Position numbers and translations under genes: made by a program
Shown here: positions 55,101-64,000 of the stretch, piece by piece
How the letters are laid out: each line of letters opens with the position of its first letter
How positions within the stretch are numbered: position 1 is the first letter of the stretch
Origin: Prorocentrum cordatum
Lineage: Eukaryota; Sar; Dinophyceae; Prorocentrales; Prorocentraceae
Length of the DNA stretch: 64,000 bases
Direction of reading: 5' to 3'
Assembly: GCA_963575745.1 (NCBI GenBank)
Contig: CAUYUJ010019926.1
Span: 599,736 to 663,735, forward strand
Notes under the pieces: model-generated
The model's database searches: none
Told to the model about the DNA's origin: nothing
What the model saw: only the letters and a program-made list of their open reading frames with translations

Positions 55101-57190
55101 GGGAAGGCCTGGCCGAAGTCCAAGGAATACAGCACAGGGATATCGGTAGACCCATGAGGTACGACCGACATCTGACGACTCGACACGTCGAGCTCGAGGA
55201 TGTTGTTGCCGAAATTCCTACCCGGTATGAATCCACGCTGACACGGCGGGGCGAGGGAAGCCAGGGCAGGACGGATCGCCCGATTGACGGTGGATGAGAT
55301 GAGCTTCAGGTCACAGTTCCTGAGGCCCAAGACTCGGACCTTGTCGGGGGAGCGGGAACAGCTGGCATCGCGGAGCTCCAAGTCCGTGACGTTTTTGGGC
55401 AGAAAAATCTGGATCGTGTCACTAGTATTCGCAAATAGCTCTTGGCCCCTGAGTACCCATCCAAGAGCGTCCCATAATACGTCAGCCCCCCAAGAGGACG
55501 CCGCCCACGCAGCATATGGGAGAGCATCAGGCCCAGGAGCGGAGTGTTGGGCAGACCGAATTGCACGACGTAGCATATTTTTCGACGGCGGGGGGAGGTG
55601 TAGGTCGGCTGGAAGGTCAGGAGCAAGGCGGCGAAGGTAGGGAGCAGCAGCAGCAACGTCCCACGGCTTTTTCTGGAAGACAGGGGCCCAGTGCTCCGAG
55701 AGTACCCGCAGGCGGTCAGATGGAACGCTGACCGCAGAGCCATCTGGCGCAATAACCGCTGAGAGCGATATCCTTCGATTGAGAGGGGACCAGAGACGAG
55801 CACGCCGTTCAAGCGCGCGAACCTGGGCACGAATCTGGACGCGGTCACCTTCACGCCGTCTGCGATCTTCAAGTTCAGCCTTCGCGGACTCAGCAGCCTC
55901 AGTCTGGACCTGGTCGACCCAAGCCTGGAAGGACGGCGGGTGGCGGAGCTCGACCTTCCCGTCTGTAATCGATATCATGTCAATGGCCAGGGGGTGGGAG
56001 TCCTGGAGCCTGGATGCCATACGCAGGTCTTGCCTCCAAACCACACGGGCCAGAGCACGAGCGAGCAGGAGGCAGGTGTGCGGGTGATGCGGCCTGTCCC
56101 GAAAGAGGGTGTCCCTGGTCTCCGCGGCCGAAATCTTCAAAAGCTCCTTGTACTTTTCAACCTTGAACGGGGGCGACATGGAGTCCCACGGGATGCAGGA
56201 GCACAGCCCCTCCAGGCGCCGCTTGAAACCAGGCTCCGAGAGCAGGTGTTTGGGAATGGGGCGGGACTCCACTGGCCGAGGCGGGCGGCAGGCAAGCGAG
56301 AGAACAACAGCAGCATGGTCAGAGATCTTTTTGTCAAAGACAGCCGCCGGCGTGCCAAGCGTGCCGATCTGGACATACAACTGGCAGAGCTGCCAGCCCG
56401 TGATCGAGCAGAAGACGCGGTCGATCGTCGCGCACGAGTCGTTGAACTTCTCGTTGTGCGTGGGGTCCTCGCACGCAATCTCCGTCAGGAGGGCGAGGGC
56501 CTGGCGCCACTTGGGCGCCTGCACGTGGTGGCACTTCGACAGCTTGCGCACGGCCGCCGCGGGGGCAGCGAGCGCGAGAGCCTCGCGCGTGGCAAAATTG
56601 AAGTCCCCGAGGACAAAGGTGGTGTACATGTCGGGGTCGAGGGCAGCAGCACGTTGCGATACTCGTATCGCGGCAGCCACTTCGCGAACTTGCTGGGCGG
56701 ACAGACCATGATTGTGAATGTTGAAGATGTCGAGCGTGCGGCAGTCATCCCAAACACGGACTAGCATCGCTCGGCCAGGTACCAGGACAGTGGAGGATGA
56801 CGACGGAGCGGAGAAGCCCTGACAAGCCAACGGCGGAAGCACCACAGCAACCCCACCCCGCCGATGCCCGTCATCTGCGTCGGAAATGAAGCTGGAGTGG
56901 ATCGCGAGGCCTGACGCGATCGATCTGAAGAACGAGTCGAGCTGGAAGTGGTCCTGGTGCACCTCCTGCAGCGCGATGACCGTGGAGAGGGGACGGAGAC
57001 TGAGAACATACTTTGTCTTCAGAATGGCCTTATCCCCGCCAGCCTGAAGAAGTGCCCGAGAATTCCAAGTAGCAATCCGAAACGTAGGCGCCGCTGACCC
57101 AGGCGGCGGGGGAGGAAGATGAAATAGTCCAGCAGCGCTAAAGACACCACTGGCTGGGGTCGGACGGATGCGTGAGCTCCTTGACAGCAT
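52115..57190 (-). CDS. LINE ORF2: endonuclease and reverse transcriptase
   Basis: About 1,690 residues if started at ATG 57190, which overlaps ORF1 by 53 bp in the +1 frame. No Met follows before the endonuclease, so reinitiation there or a frameshift is needed. The endonuclease/phosphatase-type domain (about 57090-56290) has ATWNSRALL, IALQEVHQDH, LGDFNF and SDHAAVVLSL. The reverse transcriptase (about 55560-54600) has SAPGPDALPYAAW, CQRGFIPGRN, LDFGQAFPSL, GIIQGCALSG and ACADDIGGTLL, the catalytic pair being Asp-Asp with Cys where Tyr or Phe is usual. A zinc-finger-like CVFGCLGKLDSLRHYARC lies near 53705-53760. The C-terminal 430 residues are Ser/Pro-rich and include a four-fold 28-residue repeat. 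The product would nick target DNA and copy the element's RNA. Confidence 0.92.
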   Translation of the reverse strand: MLSRSSRIRPTPASGVFSAAGLFHLPPPPPGSAAPTFRIATWNSRALLQAGGDKAILKTKYVLSLRPLSTVIALQEVHQDHFQLDSFFRSIASGLAIHSSFISDADDGHRRGGVAVVLPPLACQGFSAPSSSSTVLVPGRAMLVRVWDDCRTLDIFNIHNHGLSAQQVREVAAAIRVSQRAAALDPDMYTTFVLGDFNFATREALALAAPAAAVRKLSKCHHVQAPKWRQALALLTEIACEDPTHNEKFNDSCATIDRVFCSITGWQLCQLYVQIGTLGTPAAVFDKKISDHAAVVLSLACRPPRPVESRPIPKHLLSEPGFKRRLEGLCSCIPWDSMSPPFKVEKYKELLKISAAETRDTLFRDRPHHPHTCLLLARALARVVWRQDLRMASRLQDSHPLAIDMISITDGKVELRHPPSFQAWVDQVQTEAAESAKAELEDRRRREGDRVQIRAQVRALERRARLWSPLNRRISLSAVIAPDGSAVSVPSDRLRVLSEHWAPVFQKKPWDVAAAAPYLRRLAPDLPADLHLPPPSKNMLRRAIRSAQHSAPGPDALPYAAWAASSWGADVLWDALGWVLRGQELFANTSDTIQIFLPKNVTDLELRDASCSRSPDKVRVLGLRNCDLKLISSTVNRAIRPALASLAPPCQRGFIPGRNFGNNILELDVSSRQMSVVPHGSTDIPVLYSLDFGQAFPSLNQDFLILSLRALKLPEAFVSFVTFLYASVEGVVSHLGSLVHIFWIQSGIIQGCALSGTLYALSTAVFLVDLASRVEAAGLGLVRACADDIGGTLLAMRHLVHVYRVMQMASDMANLALKVSKCKIVPLSDRFSPDLSATVSFWVSQLVPEWSSFEVAPKLLYLGLWLGPAVVPSTCWIDPVAKLRLRAQAIGRGTTPASLSATLYNTRAVTTISYVAQFCWPPSSVLQPELATLAQVFRIPLGTFALDFWTQIAQWGGPRCTRWGHLALATITRAALRTFPGWERLLQQLRNHARTFPYDATLSMLATGKPCPSFWLAPAFVENLALAAAGTPPPGPLAVFGARAADAALAALRESGRLRPRPQRAAHEALRASAMLNKPITDLFVLCLRKFAGRSAGLLSNIDWGECKSVLARCPCSWAMAVLRTWSDGWMTSARIISPDGQKHCVFGCLGKLDSLRHYARCPVMHRALRQALARPFPLPWVTRWGLSEPSLATFSAMAAAYSMYNEARLAPVWPLSPSLLRSCALAGVRSMQLASPLKCSEIDREQLGRRDYLIRCSSSSSSSGSSPRLTPAVSSSDSDTATVSTAVATIPSDPDADDELQLPATPPATCSPSASASPPPPSSAPPSMARSPSTLRAAPSPSMPLRTSLMASACSSISPPAPISPCSCVTPSPPVTLSSSGSYASSPPIGVRSQVPLSCSGSLSPCAGCLVTPQLGPGVRSQDPLSCSGYTSPHARCLDGEHLSRGVRMQVPLSCSGSPSPQERCRDSGRWSDGVRSQVPLSCSGSQSPRVGRNPGNLVAARRSARSSTPASERSPTPMSTCSPMSRSPSVSPTALMSPPPLPSECASENEQPDLSFPLRTSVAPPQAAQAQPLPHASPSSAEPDLTWHATLDAGLPPTRPSLPSAAPASACPPPAPPPSAFVPVMFPDVFSSLDPSSSSLAPSLAGAIAPRLIEIAARDVSIAGGTELADSAVNGAPRPPPPDEARRRG
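52733..53030 (-). repeat. 84-bp in-frame tandem repeat in LINE ORF2
   Basis: GCCCGAACACGACAACGGG occurs at 52733, 52817, 52901 and 52985, exactly 84 bp apart. In ORF2 each unit reads GVRSQVPLSCSGS (with small changes) plus a variable SP...RC segment, 28 residues in all. Confidence 0.95.
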
Positions 57191-58322
57191 TGCGAAGCGT
57201 GTCGATAGCCATGGCGTGCTTGGCAAGCTGCGCGGAGTCCCAGTAGATCTTGGGCGGGGTGTCGCCGTGGAAGACATTGACGTGCATGATCTTGTCCCAC
57301 CCAATGGAGAGGACGCCATGCTCGCGGTCGGAGTAGAATCGCTTGCCTGGGTACTGCAGCTCGACGATCGCCCTGGCCTTGCGCAGGGTAACCTCGGTCT
57401 TGATGCGCTTGGGCGACTTGTCGGGGCCCAGGTGCAAACGGCAACGCTCGGCGCCTGGGGGGTCGACCCAGAACTCTTTCCAGCCATCGGGTCCCTTGAG
57501 GAGCGAGGTGGTCTTGCTGGCACGGCGCGAGGCGATGGTGGCCGAGCCCGAGAAGCAGATCTCGAACCTCCTGGCCGGGGATTCGCCTTTCTGCTTGATC
57601 TCATACTGTTCATCATCAAAGCCAATCTCGCCGAGCCACGGGCGCAGCGATGAGACCACTGATGCGAGGGTAGTCGGTCGCTGCGAGACGGCAACGACGA
57701 TCGTGGTGTCCTCCTCGCGGTCGAAGGAGGTGGGAGCAGCCAGCTGCTTCCTGGGAGTCTGTTCAGCGATGGCCATCTGGCGACGAAGCTCCGCCAGCTG
57801 GTCTCGAAGATCCTGGATGGACTTGTCATGCTCGTCAGCTCTGCCCTCCAGCGCGTCGATGCTGCGCTTCTGCTCGTCGAGCTGGGCTTGGAGGCGCCTG
57901 TTGAGCGAGTCGAGCCTGGGGGCAATCGCCGATTGAACCTGGCCCTCGATGGCACTGGATTGTTTTGCCACCTCGCCCTGCATGGAAGACAACATCTTGA
58001 GCAACGTGTTGTGATTGGAGGTGATGGTCTTGGCGACCGACTCTGACACCTCGGTGGTGATGGTGTCGCGCATCGAGGCAAACTCCTCTCTGCACATCTG
58101 CCGAAGAAAGTCACCATCATCATCGTCATCATCGTGAGGAGAGGGAACAGGAGCACCGGCACTGGACGAAGCGAGGGCCTGGCGCTTGCGCTGGGTGAAG
58201 CGGCCCGTCCCCTGGCCTTTGCCCGAGCGCTCGCCGTCGGGGAAGGTGGGCATCTCTTCAAGCTCAGCAAGCATCTGGCGCTCCTGGGTACTGGCAGGCG
58301 CGGCAGGGACTGCATCAGCCAT
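57138..58322 (-). CDS. LINE ORF1: coiled-coil RNA-binding-type protein
   Basis: 394 residues from ATG 58322 (MADAVPAAPAST), 94 bp after the spliced leader; the frame also opens upstream but without an ATG. Order: a basic Gly/Lys/Arg/Gln stretch (GERSGKGQGTGRFTQRKRQ), an acidic DDDDDDGD patch, a long heptad-rich coiled coil (about residues 75-185, including LDSLNRRLQAQLDEQKRSID and LRDQLAELRRQMA), then a mixed alpha/beta region (TTIVVAVSQRP; ARAIVELQYPGKRFYSD) of RRM-like character. It ends SDPSQWCL. LINE ORF1 proteins trimerise by coiled coils and coat the element's RNA. The RNA-binding role is inferred from this layout. Confidence 0.8.
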   Translation of the reverse strand: MADAVPAAPASTQERQMLAELEEMPTFPDGERSGKGQGTGRFTQRKRQALASSSAGAPVPSPHDDDDDDGDFLRQMCREEFASMRDTITTEVSESVAKTITSNHNTLLKMLSSMQGEVAKQSSAIEGQVQSAIAPRLDSLNRRLQAQLDEQKRSIDALEGRADEHDKSIQDLRDQLAELRRQMAIAEQTPRKQLAAPTSFDREEDTTIVVAVSQRPTTLASVVSSLRPWLGEIGFDDEQYEIKQKGESPARRFEICFSGSATIASRRASKTTSLLKGPDGWKEFWVDPPGAERCRLHLGPDKSPKRIKTEVTLRKARAIVELQYPGKRFYSDREHGVLSIGWDKIMHVNVFHGDTPPKIYWDSAQLAKHAMAIDTLRNAVKELTHPSDPSQWCL

Positions 58323-58415
58323 GAGACGCACTGGAGGTGGGAGTGTCCGCCAGCCTTTGACAGCTGGGTGGCCCTGGAAGAAGGGCTGCCTCACTCAAAA
58401 CGGGCCTGTCCCGAT

Positions 58416-58437
58416 CTTGAGCCAAAATGGCAACGGA
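58416..58437 (-). promoter_or_regulatory. Spliced-leader sequence at the LINE 5' end
   Basis: On the minus strand TCCGTTGCCATTTTGGCTCA plus AG matches the 22-nt dinoflagellate leader at all but position 6 (T for A). It ends 94 bp before the ORF1 ATG and abuts a (TCC)n tract upstream. In mRNAs this leader is added by trans-splicing; its presence in DNA marks a reverse-transcribed, already trans-spliced RNA. Confidence 0.88.
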
Positions 58438-58464
58438 GGAGGAGGAGGAGGAGGAGGAGGAGGG
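58438..58464 (-). repeat. (TCC)n tract upstream of the LINE
   Basis: A short TCC tract on the minus strand, abutting the spliced leader. Confidence 0.9.
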
Positions 58465-59842
58465 GGTTGGGCGTCAGTCGCCCAGCAGCGCGCGCGAGAA
58501 GAAGGAAACAGGCGGCCTGTGGGCCCAGGTGGAAGGAAGAGGGCGAAGAAAGTAAGACGAAGAAGGGCGCGGAGGCAAGCAGAATGTCGTTGATCACATA
58601 GACAACACAATCCCCTCCTCCCCCCCTTCCTGCCATTTCCCTCCGTTTACCCGCTCACGTTTCTCTACCTCGTCCGTTACCTACCTCATCGTGGCCCGCT
58701 TGGCGGATGCGCCATCCTGCTCCTGGAGCTCCGACTGGAACTGTGAGCTGCGCGCCGCCACCATCCTGAAGCCGCTGACGCCGGGAGGTGTGGCTTTAGG
58801 CAGAGATTCGGAAGAAGGATATCCAATGCGAGCCGATGTCAGTGCGATCGAGTCGCCGTCACTGCACCACCATCACCACCGCCACCATCATCCAAACTCA
58901 TTATTATGTTTGGCTCCTGTCCTAGAGGACCTGCACATCTTCCGCCCTAGCGCCCGAGGGGACGCAGACACGAATGCGGCGGAAGCAGAAGGAACTCGAA
59001 TCGAACGCATCAAGCCGAAGTACCAGTAGAAGACGCAGGAAGTTCTGCCGACTGCGTCGACGTTGGTGGGATTACCTCAAAGACCAACCGAACGCCCGAG
59101 AAATGCCTGGAAATCCCACGGCAAACGCCCGGTTGTTTCAAGAGAACTACTCCTGGTTCGCACGCCCCCCGAGGACCCTGCAAGTTCCGCGGCACGGCGC
59201 GGCGTTGGCACACGACACCACCACGTCACGCCCTGAGAATACCTTACTGCTCGTCGCGGCTCGAGGGCGGGGAAACAGACTCCAGCTGAGCTTCCCGCAG
59301 GCGTGCGCATCGCGCCGGGCATGGGGACCATCACGCCTGTCGGCATCGGTCGACGAGGGACGAAGGTAAGAGACAGACGAACAAAAACTCTCGTGTGCAT
59401 AAACTTTCTAACGTCCGCGACTGTTTTTACGCTGGCGCCAGACCCCTCCCCACGCCCCTCCCTGGCGAGCAAAGCGCGCGGGATGCAAGGCCTCCGACCC
59501 TTGCTCGATGTCGTCCGCGGATACCTTCGACCGCCCAAGCCCTCACAATGGCCTGATAAAACCCGCTGTGAGCCGAGCAGCCGCAGCGGGAATGACCCGC
59601 CCAGACTGAGGATCGAGGGCATGCAGGCAACATGGAGGAGGGACGAGGACACCAGGAGCGCAAAAACACACCGAGGGAGGAAGAAGGCAGAGAGGAGGAG
59701 GAGCTGGGCCGCCCAACATCGCGCGTCGCGCCCCGCGGTGCGCCACGCGCGGCACCTCCGCGCCCTCGCAGGATCCCCCTGGCAAGGGGCACCTGCGCGG
59801 CCCGGGCCGCGAAGCGCGAGAGGTGATTGCCTTCGCGCCCCC
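58465..59842. other. No gene recognised
   Basis: Mixed GC-rich sequence, with a CAC/CAT-rich stretch at 58863-58892 giving a His run. No domain is identified in any frame. Confidence 0.4.
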
Positions 59843-59943
59843 TCCTCCTCCTCCTCCTCCTCCCTCCCTCCCTCCCTCCCTCCCTCCCTCCCTCCCTCCC
59901 TCCCTCCCTCCCTCCCTCCCTCCCTCCCTCCCTCCCTCCCTCG
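59843..59943. repeat. (TCCC)n microsatellite
   Basis: About 100 bp of TCCC after a short TCC run, followed by (GCA)n at 59951-59969. Confidence 0.95.
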
Positions 59944-60096
59944 CGGAGGAGCAGCAGCAGCAGCAGCAGGTGGGGGAGCAACAGAGCCAATGTCGACGGC
60001 ACGCCACCGCGGGGAGCCCATCCGCGCGTCGCAGCTGCAGGGCAGGGCTCCCAAAACTTCGCGCTGCGCGCGGCGCGGAGCGCGGAGTGCGAATAG

Positions 60097-60168
60097 AGGG
60101 GTCCACATGCGAACCCTACCCCTACCCCCCACGATTTCTGAGGGGGAGGGTGGGGTTCACTTCGTTCG
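60097..60168 (+). mobile_element. Foldback element, single arm (copy 3)
   Basis: From AGGGGTCCACATGCGAACCC to TTCACTTCGTTCG matches the left arm of the 10231 element. The second arm is absent. It is flanked by GCGAAGCGCGAAAAACTTCGCGC-type short palindromes. Confidence 0.8.
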
Positions 60169-60339
60169 TATAACTTCGCGCTCTCTCACCGCCTCCCAGG
60201 GGAGAAGAGGAGGATGAGGAGGAACCGGAGCCGAACCGCGAGGCGCGAAGCGCGAAAAACTTCGCGCCCTCGAGGGCGCCCTTGTGAAGGGGAACCGCGC
60301 CTCCGGACAAAAGCGAGGGAGCAACACGCCGACTCGGGG
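60169..60339. other. Short palindrome-rich spacer
   Basis: Contains GCGAAGCGCGAAAAACTTCGCGC and GCCCTCGAGGGCGCCC. No gene. Confidence 0.4.
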
Positions 60340-60541
60340 GCGGCCAAGAGGGGGGCGTCCAAGAGGGGGGGGGGGGGGGGGGGGGGGCAAATCGTGGCCG
60401 GCGGCATGTGCGCGGGCCCAGAAGGGGGACTCAGGGATGCAATGAAATAAGACGAGGCGCAACGAAATCTGAGGAAACATCACGGCCCCGCCATGATATC
60501 CACCCCCCCTGGTCATCCCCCCCCTCCTTGCCGCCCCCGAC
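60340..60541 (+). repeat. Dispersed repeat B, copy 2
   Basis: Partner of 4690-4888. It contains a G-run of about 24 bases at 60365-60388 where copy 1 has a shorter one. Confidence 0.8.
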
Positions 60542-61464
60542 CGACAGGCTGCCGGCGGCCGCGCGTCACCGGTGCTCCTCTCCCTGCCGGGCAGGGGCAG
60601 CGGCACGGGCAGCAGCAGGCGAGGAGCACGGCGTCGGACCTCCCCCCGCGGCCCAGGCGGCCGCGGCGGGCGCCGCTCCTCTGGAACTGCGCCAGCTGCC
60701 TCGAGAGGTTCTCCATGGCCTCCCCGGCACTCGACGGCACCAGCGCCCGAGGGGCGAGCCAGAGGAGCCCCCTGAGACCCTCCTCCTCCCTCTCTCTCTC
60801 CTCTCCCGCTCCCCTGGCCCTCGTCGCCGTGCTCGTCGTCTGTGTGCTGTTCCGCCCCCTTTGTCTTCCTGAACGGCCCATCCGCGTGGACTGCACGAAC
60901 AACTACACGAATGGAGCGCAATACAGTTTCACCGCCGCGCTCTCGCCTGAGACATCCTTACAGACAACGGTTGGTTCGCGCCGTGATGGCACGTGCGTTG
61001 GTTTCCGACACCGCGTGTATCACTCATCCTTGGACGATCGCAAATTTTCGATAGCACAGTTCGTTCGACGTTGCCAGAATCCGGGCCCCCGGCGGCGTTC
61101 AACCTTGAACGCCCGCGCTGGGGTCCCTACCGCGTCGACACGGCACGAACCTGCAGCACGTTTTAAATGTCGCGCTCTCGCCTGAAGCTTCCTTACAGGC
61201 TGCGGGCGCACAGCACTAACTCTACTTAACGACAGTTCAATTGGAGGGGGCTAGCTGCTGTGTTCGTACTCTCGCCTAGGCGCCGCGGACAGTGGCTTTG
61301 AATTTCCTGGCGGCTACAAACACGAAGTCACGCTTCCTCTGAAGCGCACTGCGTCTTGACAAGTCCGCCAGCCCCTGAGGGGCCATCAGGCTGCGAGGCT
61401 GAGGTGTCCCAATTCCCTGCGACAATTCCAGGTCACAGTTGTAGCTGTAGATGTTATGCTGTCT
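60542..61464. other. No gene recognised
   Basis: GC-rich first half, then ordinary composition. CTCTCGCCTGA recurs at 60940 and 61175. No domain is found. Confidence 0.4.
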
Positions 61465-61792
61465 AGTCCCACCAGCCCTTTGGGCGTGAGTGGTTTAGGG
61501 AGCTTTCTCTGTTCTCAACCCCCCACCCCCCCTTCTTCCCCTTCGGGGAGGGGTTTACCCCTCCCCCTACCCCCTCCCCCTGGACCTGGAGAGGGCGCCC
61601 CGCGGGTGGTCAGGGGGGTCCGTTTCGACGCCTGGGAGGGCCAAAAAAACGACGACCCTCACGAGGATTCTGGCCCCGACGGGGGGATAGAGAAAAAACC
61701 CTCTCCTCTTCTGTGAAGCCAAAATCATTGAGTTTACTACGGTTTTGGCCCCATTTTGGCCTCCTCAGGGGGCAGCGCTCCTCGTCCTTGTT
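61465..61792 (+). repeat. ~310-bp repeat C, copy 1
   Basis: Landmarks: AGTCCCACCAGCCCTTTGGG, CTTCGGGGAGGGGTTTACCC, CACGAGGATTCTGGCCCCGA, AAAATCATTGAGTTTACTAC, GGGGGCAGCGCTCCT. Copies 2 and 3 lie at 62882 and 63187. Confidence 0.9.
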
Positions 61793-62490
61793 CTCAGAAT
61801 CATTGATGTTAAGAAGGTTTTGGGCTCATTTTGTCTTTCTCAGGGGGTAGCGCTCCTTTGCGCTTCTGAGGAGGGCGCAAGAGGCCCCCAAGAGGCCCCA
61901 AGATGCCCCCAGGAGGCTCCCAAGAGGCCTCCAAGAGGCCCCCAAGAGGCCCCCAAGAGGCCCCCAAGCTTCCCAACAGCGCCCAAGAGGCCCCCACGAG
62001 CCCCCAAGAGCCCCCAAGAGCTCCCAGAGCAGCCAAGGAGCTCCCAAGAGCCCCGAAGAGGCCCAAGAGGCCCCCAAGAGCCCCAAGAGGCCCCACAAGA
62101 GGCCCGAACGACTCACCACCCATGACGAGGGCCCGAACACTCACAATGCCAACGCAGACCCCGAACGACTTCACACCACAAGGAGGGGCCCGAACGACTC
62201 ACACCAGACGAGGGCGCCCGAACGTCTCACAACTACCGACGAGGAGCCCGAACGACTCACACACGACGAGGAGCCCGAACGAGTCACACCAGGAGGAGGG
62301 GCCCGAACGACTCACACCAGGACGAGGGGCCCGAACAACTCACACCACGAGAAGCCCGAACGACTCACACCAGGACGAAGAGCCCGAACGACTCACACCA
62401 CGAAGAGCCCGAACGACTCACACCAGGAAAATGGGCCCGAACGACTCACACCAGGACGAGAAACCCTAAACGACTCAAACCACGAGAGCG
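61793..62490 (+). repeat. CCAAGAGGCCC array followed by 26-bp CCCGAACGACTCACACC array
   Basis: A partial repeat-C tail (61795-61870) leads into CCAAGAGGCCCC units (61870-62105), then GGAGCCCGAACGACTCACACC units of about 26 bp (62100-62480). The same order occurs at 63493-64000. Confidence 0.85.
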
Positions 62491-62754
62491 CTTTCTCTCC
62501 CTCCTCCTCCGCCTCGTCCTTCTCCGCAGCCCCCCACAATGAGGTATGGATACAAGGAGGCGGAGGAAGAGTAACAAGGGAGGAGGATATGCGGGGGGCC
62601 GTAAGCGGACACACGCCTGAACGAACACGACGGTCGGTATGCCTTCGCAGGTTGCGTTGTGAGATGGGCTGGTGGGGATACGCGAAGGCGGTAAAGAGAG
62701 ATATTATGTACCATTATTAGTAGTAGTGAGTATAGTGAGTAGTAGTGCAGTAGT
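62491..62754. other. No gene recognised
   Basis: A short unique spacer between arrays. Confidence 0.4.
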
Positions 62755-63185
<431 letters not shown>

Positions 63186-63186
63186 A

Positions 63187-63492
63187 ATCCCACCAGCCCT
63201 TTGGGCGTGAGTGGTTTAGGGAGCTCTCTCTGTCCTCAACCCCCCTTCTTCCCCTTCGGGGAGGGGTTTACCCCTCCCCCTACCCCATCCCCCTGGGCCT
63301 GGAGAGGGGGTTTCGCGGGTCGTTGGAGGGGTCTTTTTCGTCTCCTGGGAGGGCTAAACAACGACACCCCTCACGAGGATTCTGGCCCCGACGGGGGGAC
63401 GGAGAAAAACCCTCTCCTCTGTTTTGAAGCCAAACTCATTGATTTTACTACGGTTTTGGCCCCATTTTGGCCTTCTGAGGGGGCAGCGCTCC
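63187..63492 (+). repeat. ~310-bp repeat C, copy 3
   Basis: 306 bp, in tandem with copy 2, closer to it than to copy 1 in the CTTCTTCCCCTTCGGGG region. Confidence 0.9.
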
Positions 63493-64000
63493 TTAAAGCT
63501 CATAGCAAAATCATTGATTTTACAAAAGGTTTTGGCACCATTTTGTCCTTCTCAGGGGGCAGCGCTCATTTGCGCTTCTGAGGAGGTCGCAAGAAGCCCC
63601 AAGATGGCTCCAAGAGGCCCCCAGGAGGCTCCCAAGAGGCCTCCACGAGGCCCCCAAGAGGCCCCCAAGAGGCCCCAAGAGGCCCCCAAGAGGCCCCGAA
63701 GAGGCCCCGAAGAGGCCCCAAGAGGCCCCAAGATGCCCCCACGAGGCCCCCAAGAGGCCCCCAAGAGGCCCCCAAGAGGCCCCAAGATGCCCCCAAGCGG
63801 CCCCCAATAGGCGCCACGAGGAGCCCGAACGACTCACACCACAAGGAGGGGCCCGAACGACTCACACCAAGACGAGGCGCCCGCACGACTCACACCACGA
63901 GGAGCCCGCACGACTCACACCACGACGCGGGCCCCGAACGACTCACACCACGAGGAGTCCGAACGAGTCACACCAGGAGGAGGGGCCCGAACGACTCACA
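63493..64000 (+). repeat. Second CCAAGAGGCCC / CCCGAACGACTCACACC block
   Basis: Repeats the 61793-62490 arrangement: repeat-C tail, CCAAGAGGCCCC units (63590-63805), then ~26-bp GAACGACTCACACC units that run off the window end. Confidence 0.85.

Larger units (their letters stand above)
52115..58437 (-). mobile_element. LINE (non-LTR retrotransposon) starting with a spliced leader
   Basis: A 6.3-kb element with ORF1 (58322-57138) and ORF2 (to 52115). The 5' end at 58437-58416 is a near-perfect spliced leader, and TCC tracts lie at both outer ends in the same orientation. Both ORFs lack visible breaks, so this copy could be intact. Spliced-leader relics inside dinoflagellate genes are known and show that trans-spliced mRNA returns to the genome. 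Confidence 0.9.

Noticed and set aside
57191-58315. N-terminal ~375 residues of the 2,066-residue minus-strand frame
   Set aside because: This stretch lies over the well-formed ORF1 in another phase and reads as Ser/Arg/Pro noise; ORF2 domains begin only near 57090.
61749-61768. Spliced-leader-like CCATTTTGGC in repeat C (also near 63158 and 63460)
   Set aside because: Only about 10 of 22 leader bases match and the surrounding sequence differs; probably chance within a repeat.

Overview
The window looks like nuclear DNA of a dinoflagellate. A 22-nt sequence at 58416-58437 (minus strand) matches the dinoflagellate trans-splicing spliced leader at 21 of 22 positions, as I know that leader. The rest fits: GC-rich, dominated by simple and degenerate repeats, with one long intronless gene in 64 kb and retroelements typical of these genomes. 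Species cannot be fixed from the sequence.

Layout. 1-20600 is almost all repeats: a ~90-bp tandem array, GATA, AGCTAA and ATACATGC arrays, TCC tracts, and clusters of a CCAAGAGGCC-type minisatellite carrying a dispersed ~80-bp core. 20631-22740 holds tandem duplications and a three-copy family with TCC tails. 22755-27038 (minus) is the only convincing host gene: a nitric oxide synthase with two N-terminal globin-like domains, a complete oxygenase, FMN and FAD/NADPH modules, and an N-terminal acylation motif. A 1.9-kb CTCAGC higher-order array lies upstream of it.

29753-41658 (minus) is an 11.9-kb Ty1/copia-type LTR retrotransposon with matched 262-bp LTRs, a primer-binding site and a 5-bp target duplication. 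Its gag-pol is broken by frameshifts and stops. Its interior holds a RING-H2 finger and about 17 copies of a 14-bp hairpin that reads as Ala-Gly-x-Pro-Ala, nearly always in the coding phase. About 43385-47703 is a ~4.3-kb element with ~0.9-kb terminal inverted repeats around a broken transposase-like gene. Smaller foldback elements lie at 10231, 11994, 42156 and 48551.

52115-58437 (minus) is a LINE with two open reading frames (coiled-coil ORF1; endonuclease plus reverse transcriptase ORF2) that begins with the spliced leader and runs into a TCC tract. 58.6-64 kb returns to repeats, including a block duplicated within the window.

The genes do not form an operon or pathway: one enzyme gene sits among mobile elements, one of whose ends lies about 15 bp past its stop codon.
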